25,670 nucleotides of DNA, from positions 1 through 25,670 of the forward strand of contig JACPKO010000015.1 of NCBI GenBank assembly GCA_016186985.1. Reading direction: 5' to 3'. The position numbers were made by a program, and so were the translations under genes. How positions within the stretch are numbered: position 1 is the stretch's first letter; each line of letters opens with the position of its first letter. The notes beneath the pieces were generated by a model, which saw only the letters and a program-made list of their open reading frames with translations, ran no database searches and had not been told where the DNA came from. This DNA comes from Candidatus Daviesbacteria bacterium (lineage in GTDB: Bacteria; Patescibacteriota; Microgenomatia; Daviesbacterales; UBA10151). Of this stretch, positions 1 through 8,074 are shown one piece after another.

Positions 1-1106
1 GATCTTTTAATCTGCATCCATGAAAAGTAGATACTGAAACCGGCAAGCCCTGCTATTAAAAGTGCGGTAAATACTTTTTCATACCTTTTAAACAATTTTT
101 TAATTACTATCTTTCCTGAGTTTTCCGAAAATCCGAAAAATCCTAAAGTTAAAAATGGATAAAGCGGGATCAGGTGCCAGATCTGACCCTTTTCTGATAA
201 TACGAATGGCACAAAAAAACTGATGCAAAAAACCGACATTGCCAAAAGTCCCCTGTTAAAACTTACAAGACCCCCCACAACACCGATAACTCCCGGCCAA
301 AACCATTTTCCAACACCAAAATGCAGATACTCCTTAATTTGATTGAAGTTTTTTAAGTAATCCTGCTCGGATCCGACTCCAGGCGCCCCAATCAGAAAAT
401 ATTTAGAAAGAGAATTTGGGGCTTGGAGCCGGAGGGCTGCAAACCAGGGAATAGTAACAAGCAAAAAAATAAAAACGGCTTTTTTCGTATCCTGAAATTT
501 CAGTTTTGAACCAAAAAAAATAATCAACAGGGAAGGTATTATTGTTAAAGGTATAACCGATTTAGTTAAAAGCAACAGTCCAAAAGAAACCGCAAAAGGA
601 ACCAGAAATTTAGCATTTTTAAGAGATTTAAAGGCAAAGTAAAATGTTGCAATAAAAAAAACAGTAAGGAAAATATCTAGGTTGCCGCTTCTTGCACGGT
701 ATATGTACCAATAGGTCGAAGAAAGAGCTAAAGCGCTGATAAGTCCAACTGTTTTTGAAAATAATTCCTTTCCAAGAAGATACGTTAAAAAAAGCCCCGC
801 CATACCAAATACAGCTGAGCCCACGCGCGTTCCAAATTCATTTATCCCGAAAACTGACTGGAATAATGCGATAACCCAGAACCCCGCAGGGGGGTGATCT
901 GCGTAAACATTACCGTTCCACCATAAAACTAGCGGGTCCCCCCCCTCAGAAATATTCCTTGCAATTGCACCATACCAGGCTTCATCCCATGAAACTAAAG
1001 ATAAATTATCCAGATTAAAAAAATAAAGCGGGGACAAAAGAAGCAGCAAAAAAAAGCACAAAAAATCCAGATAGAATTTTGATAAGAAATTTCGGATTTT
1101 TATCAT
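1..1106 (-). CDS. ArnT-like GT-C (GT39/PMT family) membrane glycosyltransferase, 3' end beyond the window
   Basis: An open frame runs from ATG at 1106 leftward off the window (368 codons, no stop), starting MIKIRNFLSKFYLDF. After a first hydrophobic segment comes SWDEAWYGAIARNI at about residues 40-53. This matches the acidic DE motif in the first extracytoplasmic loop of ArnT/PMT enzymes, which move a sugar from a polyprenyl-phosphate donor to an acceptor outside the membrane. Further on are DHPPAGFW and repeated hydrophobic helices, as is usual for the family. The start codon shares one base with the stop of the upstream GT2 gene (TAATG), so the two are probably translationally coupled and the GT2 product may supply its lipid-linked sugar. 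The family call is firm; donor sugar and acceptor are unknown. Confidence 0.82.
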   Translation of the reverse strand, partial: MIKIRNFLSKFYLDFLCFFLLLLLSPLYFFNLDNLSLVSWDEAWYGAIARNISEGGDPLVLWWNGNVYADHPPAGFWVIALFQSVFGINEFGTRVGSAVFGMAGLFLTYLLGKELFSKTVGLISALALSSTYWYIYRARSGNLDIFLTVFFIATFYFAFKSLKNAKFLVPFAVSFGLLLLTKSVIPLTIIPSLLIIFFGSKLKFQDTKKAVFIFLLVTIPWFAALRLQAPNSLSKYFLIGAPGVGSEQDYLKNFNQIKEYLHFGVGKWFWPGVIGVVGGLVSFNRGLLAMSVFCISFFVPFVLSEKGQIWHLIPLYPFLTLGFFGFSENSGKIVIKKLFKRYEKVFTALLIAGLAGFSIYFSWMQIKR

Positions 1107-1843
1107 TAATATCTGTTTAAATAGTCGTTAAGGCGGATTTTTAATATATCTAAAACCGCATCTGCCGAATCTTTAATAACCTGAACCCGTTCTGTCCCGA
1201 CATGATGCCACTCGACCGGAACTTCTTTTATCTTAAATCCCATTTTTTTTGCCAGAAACAAAGTTTCAACATCAAATCCTGCGTTAACTGCTGCGGTTTT
1301 TTCCAATAAGTGCTTTTTCCACCGCTCTTTTAATACGGGAAAAATTGCCTCAATAGATTTTCTGTTAAATGCCTTAAAGCCGCACTGGGTATCTTTAAAC
1401 GGCAATCCTAAAACTATAGTCCTAAAGACGGAAAAACCAATTGCCATTAATTTTCTTATTATAGGGGCTCCTTTTCTGCCTTTTCGGGACCCGATAACAA
1501 TGTCAAAGCTCTGATCAAAAAAAGGCAATAATTTTTCAACTTCTGAAATTGGCGTTGCCTGATCCATATCAGTGAATAAACCGATCTCTCCCTTGGAAGC
1601 GAGTAAACCTGTCATTACTGCTATAGCCTTGCCTCCATGACTGTTTTTGATTAATTTAAACCGGGGTTTATCAGACACAAATTTTTCAATAATTTCACCC
1701 GATCCGTCATCTGACCCGTCATCAACAATTAAGACTTCACAGGAAAATTTTTGAATGAGGAGATACTTTTCCAGCATCTCTAGTATTCCTTGTTTTAAAT
1801 TTTCCTTTTCGTTGAAAGCAGGGATAATTATTGAAAGTTTCAT
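1106..1843 (-). CDS. GT2 polyprenyl-phosphate sugar synthase (ALG5/DPM1-like)
   Basis: The protein has 245 residues and is a family 2 glycosyltransferase. It opens with the PAFNEKENL strand-loop, has the nucleotide-binding DDGS at residues 41-44, the metal-binding DMD at 92-94 (FTDMDQATP) and the QCGFKAF signature near 153-159. This set is typical of dolichyl/undecaprenyl-phosphate glucosyl- or mannosyltransferases, which load a sugar from an NDP donor onto a lipid phosphate at the cytoplasmic membrane face. There is no C-terminal membrane domain. The start directly follows the stop of the upstream GT39-like gene (TAA then ATG), and its stop overlaps the next gene's start. A -10-like TATACT at 1850-1855 lies 6 nt before the ATG. 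Sugar specificity cannot be read from the sequence. Confidence 0.88.
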   Translation of the reverse strand: MKLSIIIPAFNEKENLKQGILEMLEKYLLIQKFSCEVLIVDDGSDDGSGEIIEKFVSDKPRFKLIKNSHGGKAIAVMTGLLASKGEIGLFTDMDQATPISEVEKLLPFFDQSFDIVIGSRKGRKGAPIIRKLMAIGFSVFRTIVLGLPFKDTQCGFKAFNRKSIEAIFPVLKERWKKHLLEKTAAVNAGFDVETLFLAKKMGFKIKEVPVEWHHVGTERVQVIKDSADAVLDILKIRLNDYLNRY

Positions 1844-3283
1844 TTAATCAGTATAACCCCAAAATGGCTCACTTAGGTTAAAATCTTTACCTGTGCAATT
1901 TCCGGCAGACTCTCTTAAATTATATCCGCTTGGGACAATAACACCAATAATCCCAAACTTTTTTTCAACTGACCCCGCTGATAAATTAAAGGGGAGAACA
2001 ATTGTGTAGTTAGGGATACCCGCTTTGGATTCCTCTAGCTTCAGATTATTAAACCAAAACAAATACCTAAACCCCGTGTTTTCTCCGGGGGAGGTAATGT
2101 AAGTTATAGACAGACAGGGCAAGTTTTTATCTAAAGAATCATTTTTTATGAATTGGGCAACTGCCATTTTTTGCTTAAATCCTTTTCCGTTTTCTGTTTG
2201 CAAAAATAAGTCATTTACAGAATAGAGAAACACGATTATTAGTATTATTATTGCCAGGATCTTCCCTAATTTTTTAACATTGGCAATCCATACCAATAAA
2301 TAAACAATCAAGATTAAAAAAATCGTCTGTGTACTTGTAAAATAGTATTCTGAGGATTCTTTTGAAGAGAAAATGAAAAATCCAATTACTGAAAATATCC
2401 ATCCGTAAAAAATAATTAAAAGCTTTAAATTTATCTTACGGGTTCTGTAAAGGATAACAGGCAAAAACAGTAAAAATATTTTTAGGTAGAAATTACTTCC
2501 CAAACTTTCATTTAAAATTTTTAACGTCTTCTCCAATAGAGTAACATTTGTGCCTACGGAGAAAGCATTATAAAAACTCATGGTCTGAAGAAAATTGTGC
2601 CTAAATTCAAATAATATAAACGGCAGCATGGGAAGAATGAATGCCAAAACTCCCAAAAAGAAGACTTTTTTGCCGGGGGATTTTTTTGAAAGAATCACCG
2701 ATAAGGGCAAAAGTAAAATAAGAGGAGTAAGGGCCAAATGAACATGCCAGATTAGCCCCGCTAAAAATAGACCAGGGATCAAATATTTCCTTTCTCCCTT
2801 TAATATTTTTAAAAGTGTATAAAAAAACCAAACGCACCATAAGTTCACTGTAATACTCGGGACAACCCATCTATCATACCCAACCCTAAGCGGCAATATT
2901 GCCTGCAGAAAAGCCCCGACAAGTCCCGCATTCGTGCTAATAAGTTTTCTAAATACAAAATAAAAACTCACAACAGTTAAAAGCCCTACTAGAGTTGCAA
3001 AAATGACTGCCCCTATCGGATCCATTTTTGTTATTAAAAAAAACGGCGCTAAAAGATAATAAAATCCTACACCTGCATAGATTCCTTCCGTACTTGTCAA
3101 CTGACCTACAAGCCTAAAATGTTTTTCTATGATTATGTCTTTCACGATCCATGAATAAAGGTCCGCATCTGCAGCAAAACCGTGCAGCGCTTCAATTTTA
3201 TAAAGCCTGAAAAATGCAGCCAGTATTAATATGAGAATTAAAAGTATATTAACTCGGGTTAACAACTTAAATTTCAGACCCAT
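1844..3283 (-). CDS. GT39-like multi-pass membrane glycosyltransferase (paralogue of the next gene)
   Basis: About 479 residues with many hydrophobic helices. I place the start at ATG 3283 rather than the TTG at 3310, because GGGAAGAAG lies just before it and makes a good ribosome binding site; this leaves a 17-nt overlap with the upstream gene. The N-terminal region (FFRLYKIEALHGFAADADLY, then a LAPF-type stretch) aligns by eye with its neighbour at 3267-4808, so the two are tandem paralogues. The acidic loop motif has changed: the neighbour reads GDEGRD, this one AADADL, keeping the Asp but losing the Glu. It is probably a polyprenyl-phosphate-sugar-dependent transferase acting outside the membrane; activity and acceptor are unproven. 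Confidence 0.75.
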   Translation of the reverse strand: MGLKFKLLTRVNILLILILILAAFFRLYKIEALHGFAADADLYSWIVKDIIIEKHFRLVGQLTSTEGIYAGVGFYYLLAPFFLITKMDPIGAVIFATLVGLLTVVSFYFVFRKLISTNAGLVGAFLQAILPLRVGYDRWVVPSITVNLWCVWFFYTLLKILKGERKYLIPGLFLAGLIWHVHLALTPLILLLPLSVILSKKSPGKKVFFLGVLAFILPMLPFILFEFRHNFLQTMSFYNAFSVGTNVTLLEKTLKILNESLGSNFYLKIFLLFLPVILYRTRKINLKLLIIFYGWIFSVIGFFIFSSKESSEYYFTSTQTIFLILIVYLLVWIANVKKLGKILAIIILIIVFLYSVNDLFLQTENGKGFKQKMAVAQFIKNDSLDKNLPCLSITYITSPGENTGFRYLFWFNNLKLEESKAGIPNYTIVLPFNLSAGSVEKKFGIIGVIVPSGYNLRESAGNCTGKDFNLSEPFWGYTD

Positions 3284-4808
3284 TTTCTTCTTCCCGGGGA
3301 TTATGAACAAGTTTAAACACCTTCACACCGCTACTTTCTTTTTCCCATTCAATCTTCGCCCAGCCGAAAGCTGATATTTCAAATTTAGAGTGACCAACAG
3401 GTTCACAAACTTCATCTTCACAAACCACAAACAATTGATCGGTTTTTTCGAAAGGAAGCTGTGAGCTTTTATGCCCCAGTTCACCGAGGAAAAATTGGTA
3501 AGCGGCATCATAGTTTCTCTGTGCAATAAGCGCGAAATTAAATGGTTTGTTTTCCGCCTCTGAAATTATAAATTTTGCCACTTCCTGAGTTCTTTGCATC
3601 TGCCTGTTTGGCGATACAAGCAAAGGACTTATCTGCAAATTGACTATAACCAAAACGAGAAAAAGAAGAAAAAAGATTCCCCTAACATATTGATTTACTT
3701 TTTTAGAATTTATTGAATTAATCAGATTAACGATAGAAGCAAAAAGCAAAAATACAGCCGGGTTTAAAAATGACGAGTAGTGATCATAAATTGTCTGCTT
3801 ATATAAAGCCAACCCCATTATTCCTCCTAAAAGCCAGACAGTTAATGTAAAAAGCGGCCATTTTAACTGTTTCTTTTTGAAAAGAAGAAATAAAAATACT
3901 GCAACCGGAATTAATACCAATATTGAAATTAGAATCATTAACCAATAATTCTGACCGGCTATATAGCGGTAGACTAAATTATCCGAATATATCGGCACAA
4001 CTCTTTCTAAGGTGTTTAAGGGGTTCAAATTAACTGTTGTCGCCCTATCTCCGAAGAAAAAAGTTTTAAAAGCATTAAAGTTTTGGTAATTATATTTAAA
4101 GTCAAAAATTGCCATTGGGGACATTAAAAAAAGAAAAGTAACTAGAGACAAAACCAGTCCAGTCCAGAAGTTTTTAAAAGAAGCTTTTTCTTTAATTTTT
4201 TCCTTTAAAGCCAGAAGCCATACTGCCCCATAAATCGGAATTAAAATAAGCGCCAGAAGGTGCATTTGAACTGCAAATGCAAGTGCCCCTCCCGTTAAAA
4301 TCATCCACAAATAATTTTTACTTTGTCGCGACTTGTATAAACCGATAATTCCAAGAAGTGCAAAAAATGGCGCCGGGTTAGGATTCCACGAAGACCGGGA
4401 ATAGATAATATTAACAGGAGATAAAGAATAAAGTGTGGCTGCAACTATAGCTGCTACTTTTCCAAACCAGCTCCGCGCAAGATAGTAAACAAGGCCTACT
4501 GCAGCTGTACCAACAAGCGCAACCATTGCGGCGGCGGCCACCGGATTCATCCACCAAACAGCCATTGAAGCGGCCATCATGTAATAATAAAGTGGACCGT
4601 TATACATATTTCCTACAGAAGTCGGAGCCCCAAGAAGAGGAAAATCTCTTTCGATAAGCATTTTTTTAACAACGAGTGCATCTCTTCCCTCATCTCCTAA
4701 AAATGTCATATATTCATCAATCCGGTAAAGACGCATGAAAGCTGAAACAAGAATTAGACAAACTAAAAAAATGATTTCGTAACGATTCTTTTTAATCCAA
4801 GTATTCAT
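3267..4808 (-). CDS. GT39-like (PMT_2-type) multi-pass membrane glycosyltransferase
   Basis: 513 residues. One N-terminal helix (about 12-28) is followed by FMRLYRIDEYMTFLGDEGRD at about 24-43 and then GPLYYY at 71-76. The arrangement of acidic loop, aromatic GPxYYY and a long series of helices is the usual layout of GT39-like transferases that are abundant in CPR genomes. Donors for this class are polyprenyl-phosphate sugars, and two GT2 synthases that could make them lie in the same run of genes. AGGA lies about 5 nt before ATG 4808. It lies 12 nt downstream of the GT2 gene at 4821-5519 and overlaps the next gene by 17 nt, so an operon is likely. Confidence 0.8.
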   Translation of the reverse strand: MNTWIKKNRYEIIFLVCLILVSAFMRLYRIDEYMTFLGDEGRDALVVKKMLIERDFPLLGAPTSVGNMYNGPLYYYMMAASMAVWWMNPVAAAAMVALVGTAAVGLVYYLARSWFGKVAAIVAATLYSLSPVNIIYSRSSWNPNPAPFFALLGIIGLYKSRQSKNYLWMILTGGALAFAVQMHLLALILIPIYGAVWLLALKEKIKEKASFKNFWTGLVLSLVTFLFLMSPMAIFDFKYNYQNFNAFKTFFFGDRATTVNLNPLNTLERVVPIYSDNLVYRYIAGQNYWLMILISILVLIPVAVFLFLLFKKKQLKWPLFTLTVWLLGGIMGLALYKQTIYDHYSSFLNPAVFLLFASIVNLINSINSKKVNQYVRGIFFLLFLVLVIVNLQISPLLVSPNRQMQRTQEVAKFIISEAENKPFNFALIAQRNYDAAYQFFLGELGHKSSQLPFEKTDQLFVVCEDEVCEPVGHSKFEISAFGWAKIEWEKESSGVKVFKLVHNPREEENGSEI

Positions 4809-4820
4809 AATTCCTGATTC

Positions 4821-5519
4821 TCAATTTAGGTTTTTCCAAAGCTTAAGCATATCTGCAAAACTTTTTCTAACCACGGCCAAGTTCGCTCCCGTCGGAATAC
4901 CTGCAGTTCTTGGATAATGATGAACTCCAACTTCTGCAAATTTGAAACCTTTTTTCTTGGCCTTAATAAGCATCTCGATTTGGGTAACTTTTTCCTCCGA
5001 CTCTATCGGCCAAATACTTTCAATAACTTTTTTCTTAATAAGTTTGAACCCGCAGGAATAATCCCTAACGTTAAGTCCTAACAAAACCAAAGCCAGCATT
5101 TTCCATCCCCAGGTAAAAATCCGTCTTTGGAAAGGGTCTGCCCTGTTAAGACGATAGCCTAATATAACATCCGCCTCATCGGTTTTTTCAATTAAATTTT
5201 TTATCTCTTCAAAATCAAACTGGCCGTCGGAATCAACAAAAGCAACCCAGGGATATTTTGCCTGCGCAAATCCTGTTTTTAATGCATGTCCGTAACCTTT
5301 ATTAACATCATGGCTTATAAGCCTCACCCCCGGGTATTTTGATTCAAGTGTTTTAACTACCCCTGCGGTATTATCTTTTGACCCGTCATTTATTACCAAT
5401 ATTTCCCATTCGATATTTAATCCTGTGAGTACTTTAACAACCCCTTCAACTGTCGAAACAATACTGCCCTCTTCGTTATACGCGGGCATAAAAACAGACA
5501 AGCTCTTCAAACTCATCAT
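4821..5519 (-). CDS. GT2 polyprenyl-phosphate mannosyl/glucosyl synthase (DPM1-like)
   Basis: 232 residues. Visible family 2 motifs are MPAYNEEGS (11-19), NDGS (44-47), the metal-binding DSDGQ (96-100) and YSCGFK in the second half. These fit dolichyl-phosphate mannosyltransferase-like enzymes that charge a lipid phosphate from an NDP-sugar. No C-terminal transmembrane domain is visible, so it is likely a peripheral membrane enzyme. Two adjacent ATG codons (5519 and 5516) could both serve as start. It is the first gene of the minus-strand run to 1, and its upstream region holds a long imperfect hairpin (5551-5633) that would lie in its 5' leader if transcribed from farther upstream. Confidence 0.86.
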   Translation of the reverse strand: MMSLKSLSVFMPAYNEEGSIVSTVEGVVKVLTGLNIEWEILVINDGSKDNTAGVVKTLESKYPGVRLISHDVNKGYGHALKTGFAQAKYPWVAFVDSDGQFDFEEIKNLIEKTDEADVILGYRLNRADPFQRRIFTWGWKMLALVLLGLNVRDYSCGFKLIKKKVIESIWPIESEEKVTQIEMLIKAKKKGFKFAEVGVHHYPRTAGIPTGANLAVVRKSFADMLKLWKNLN

Positions 5520-5550
5520 ATTATGCTAACATTTATGCATAAGGCAGACA

Positions 5551-5633
5551 ATTGTTACATCGCTTCATTGCTCTATTGCTTAAAAAGCAGGATTTGTGTT
5601 TAACAATGAAACAATGAAACAATGAAACAATGA
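5551..5633. repeat. Imperfect hairpin with four tandem octamers (element A)
   Basis: The right arm is four exact copies of AACAATGA (5602-5633). The left arm (5551-5580) matches its reverse complement at 23 of 30 positions across a 20-nt loop. Five of the seven mismatches are C-A on the plus strand and would therefore be G-U wobbles in minus-strand RNA. The element fills most of the spacer between two divergent genes and ends directly before the ATG at 5635. Confidence 0.8.
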
Positions 5634-5634
5634 A

Positions 5635-6804
5635 ATGAGCAAGACTTTAAAAGATCTCAGCATAATTATTTTTAGCACCTTTATCATCACCTTTCTCATT
5701 TGGCTTCCCCATGTTTTAAGATTAAATTTTTACGGACTTAATTTTTCGGAAGGTTTTAATACAATTTACCGCAATTTTGATGGGATAAATTATGTTGTGA
5801 TTGGTAAAAGCTTTTATGACGGGCAAATAATTTCGAGTCTGCCTCAAGATCTCCCTCATACTTATTATGCTGCTCATTTCCCTTTTTACTCAATTTTGAT
5901 CTTAATTTTCTCTCCGGTTTTAGGCTTTTTAAAGTCAATGCTTTTTGTTGCTGTAATTTCAACTGCGGCTGCCGCAATAGCGTTTTACTTTCTGCTCAGG
6001 GATTTTAATCTGACCAGTCAACCACTTTGGTTAAGCCTGGTATTTTTAGTTTTGCCTGCCAGGTGGTTAATAGTCCATTCAGTCGGATCAGCGGAACCAA
6101 CATTTATTTTCTTTACCCTAACCTCAATTTATTTCTTTCTGAAATTTGAGCAGAATCAAAGTTATTTAAGCATAGCTTTGGCTGGGCTTTTAGGTCTTTT
6201 GGCCCAATTAACGAGACCCCCCGGGATTTTGCTATTTGTAGCTTTCGGAATTTTCATTCTTGTAAAAAGCTACTCCCGGAGTTTGGGAAAATTCGTTATT
6301 CAAATCATTAAAAACAAGTTAGCTTATTTTCCGTTAATCCTTATTCCAGTAGGACTTATCTTTGTATTCTCTTTATTTCAACTTACATATAATGATTTTT
6401 TTGCCTATTTTCATTCCGGAGATAATATCCACCTGACTTTTCCCCCTTTCCAGGTTTTTAATATCAATCAATTTTGGGTAGGGGACATTTGGCTTGAGGA
6501 TATTGTTTACATTTATCTGCTTGGGCTTCTGGCTGGAGTTATGCTTTTAAAAAGCGCAAATCTTAAAGTTGCAGGAATTTATGTTCTTACTTACATGGGA
6601 GCTTCTCTTTTTATTGCCCACAGAGATATCTCCAGATATATTTTGCCAATATTCCCATTTGCCCTAATTGCCTTCGAAAAAATCTTGGTGTCAAAAGAAT
6701 TTAAAATTGTTTTGGGGATAATATTGCTGGGGGTTTATTTATATGCCCAAAATTTTATACTGGCAAACACCGCGCCTTTCGCTAATCCTAATATTTTCGA
6801 TTAG
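5635..6804 (+). CDS. GT-C-like multi-pass membrane protein, possibly PIG-V-like mannosyltransferase
   Basis: 389 residues with roughly nine or ten hydrophobic helices. After the first helix comes RNFDGINYVVIGKSFYDG (about 46-63). This resembles the acidic first-loop motif (D-x-x-x-Y-x-x-I-A/G) of GT-C glycosyltransferases, notably the GPI-mannosyltransferase PIG-V type. The C-terminal helices contain HRDISRYILPIFPF, also common in that group. It is divergent to the GT2 gene at 4821-5519 and convergent with the GT2-GtrA gene, so it is probably its own transcript. Four out-of-frame ATG mini-frames precede the start (see findings). Membrane glycosyltransferase is likely; the PIG-V resemblance is a weak, by-eye match. 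Confidence 0.6.
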   Translation: MSKTLKDLSIIIFSTFIITFLIWLPHVLRLNFYGLNFSEGFNTIYRNFDGINYVVIGKSFYDGQIISSLPQDLPHTYYAAHFPFYSILILIFSPVLGFLKSMLFVAVISTAAAAIAFYFLLRDFNLTSQPLWLSLVFLVLPARWLIVHSVGSAEPTFIFFTLTSIYFFLKFEQNQSYLSIALAGLLGLLAQLTRPPGILLFVAFGIFILVKSYSRSLGKFVIQIIKNKLAYFPLILIPVGLIFVFSLFQLTYNDFFAYFHSGDNIHLTFPPFQVFNINQFWVGDIWLEDIVYIYLLGLLAGVMLLKSANLKVAGIYVLTYMGASLFIAHRDISRYILPIFPFALIAFEKILVSKEFKIVLGIILLGVYLYAQNFILANTAPFANPNIFD

Positions 6805-6815
6805 TTTTTAAGAAT

Positions 6816-8006
6816 TTAAGTAATTACTTCTTCTTCGTGTTTCCATGTAAAGTAGTGGTTAACCACAAAATTCCAGATCATTACAGGTGGGATTGTGGCG
6901 AAAAAATAAAAGTTGTTATAGGCCAATTTACGAAAACCTAAGTCTATATATCCGCTTCCAAACATTAAATCCAACCCTTTAACTATCCCCACTGCAATCC
7001 CCAAACCAACCAAACTTACCATTTGAAACGAAAGGAATCTTTGGAAGATATTTTTAGAAGTTTTCCGGTGGCGGAATGTCCAAATATTATTCAAAGTAAA
7101 ATTGTTAATTATTGCAACTTCAGTCGAGAACCCTTTTGAAGTTGCAGGAGGCATTCCCAAATACCAGATGAATAATTTATAAAACAAAAAATCAACAAAA
7201 GTCCCGGTAAACCCAACCAAACCAAATTTAATTAAAGTTTTAGCGCGCCTGGTGGCTTTAAAAAAAGAAAAATTAATACCCCATTTGTGAAGGCGGGCAT
7301 CAATTGCATAAGTGAATACATCATAAGTATAGTTAATAACCTTATTTTTCGAGTATCCTTCTGCCCTGTTTTTAAATACGAGTGGAATTTCTTTGTAATT
7401 TGCACCAGCCAGGATCGCCTCATTTAAAAAGGCCGGCTGGATAATAAAGGTCTTTTCCCTCCATGGAAGTCTTTCTAAATTAATTTTATTAAACAGTTTA
7501 GGGGTAAATGCCCGGGCAGAATTGCCAAACTCTTTAATATCCCAAGGCCCCATTATAAAGCGGCAAACAAAAGAGGAGCCCGCTGAAAAGATCTTTCTTG
7601 AAAGTGATAATTTATTTTTTCCGCCCGGGACAAACCGCGAGCCGATTGCTAAATCGTACCCTTCCTCAATCACTTTAACTAATCTGGGGACTATATCCAC
7701 CTCGACTTGACCGTCAGCATCAAGTTGCGCTAAAACATCCGGCTTTAAGTGGTTTAAGGAATAAGTATGGCCTTCGATTAAGGCAACCCCTAAACCTCTA
7801 CCCACATTAAGAAAATGTATTCTTGGATTTTCTTTTGTAAGATTTTGGGCTATTTCGCCGGTACCGTCAGGCGAGCGGGAATCAACAATTAGTACTTCGA
7901 TTCGCCAACCCGGCAAGTTTTTTTCCTGGGCTAAAACTTCTTCCGCAAATTTTCGGATATTAGCTTTTTCGTTGAAGGTGGGTAAAATAACTACGACTTT
8001 GCGCAC
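6816..8006 (-). CDS. GT2 glycosyltransferase fused to a GtrA-like membrane domain
   Basis: 396 residues. The N-terminal half is a DPM1-like family 2 glycosyltransferase: ILPTFNEKANI (7-17), VDSRSPDGTG (41-50, where VDDxSPDGTG is more usual) and LDADGQ (95-100). From about 257 a GtrA-like domain follows (TLIKFGLVGFTGTFVDF, then further helices to VVNHYFTWK). GtrA proteins are thought to help move polyprenyl-linked sugars across the membrane, so the fusion would couple synthesis of a lipid-phosphate sugar to flipping. The start is GTG at 8006. It has TAAAAT (8013-8018) 6 nt before it and TTGTAA (8036-8041) as a -35 at 17 nt spacing, which suggests a leaderless GTG-start transcript. Confidence 0.88.
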   Translation of the reverse strand: MRKVVVILPTFNEKANIRKFAEEVLAQEKNLPGWRIEVLIVDSRSPDGTGEIAQNLTKENPRIHFLNVGRGLGVALIEGHTYSLNHLKPDVLAQLDADGQVEVDIVPRLVKVIEEGYDLAIGSRFVPGGKNKLSLSRKIFSAGSSFVCRFIMGPWDIKEFGNSARAFTPKLFNKINLERLPWREKTFIIQPAFLNEAILAGANYKEIPLVFKNRAEGYSKNKVINYTYDVFTYAIDARLHKWGINFSFFKATRRAKTLIKFGLVGFTGTFVDFLFYKLFIWYLGMPPATSKGFSTEVAIINNFTLNNIWTFRHRKTSKNIFQRFLSFQMVSLVGLGIAVGIVKGLDLMFGSGYIDLGFRKLAYNNFYFFATIPPVMIWNFVVNHYFTWKHEEEVIT

Positions 8007-8012
8007 CTTTAG

Positions 8013-8041
8013 ATTTTAGGTTAAGAAAGTTTATTTTACAA
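8013..8041 (-). promoter_or_regulatory. Predicted leaderless promoter of the GT2-GtrA gene
   Basis: Reading the minus strand, TTGTAA (8041-8036), 17 nt, then TAAAAT (8018-8013), ending 6 nt before the GTG start at 8006. Transcription starting about 7 nt after the -10 would begin at the start codon. Confidence 0.55.
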
Positions 8042-8074
8042 TCACAGCTTTGTATATTAAACTGAAATGATCAT

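Noticed and set aside
2607..2870. 87-codon minus-strand frame inside the GT39-like gene
   Set aside because: It is a shadow in another phase of a clear membrane transferase gene.
3284..3310. TTG start at 3310 for the GT39-like gene
   Set aside because: The ATG at 3283 has a good ribosome binding site (GGGAAGAAG) and gives the usual short cytoplasmic N-terminus; the extra nine residues come from the upstream gene's end.
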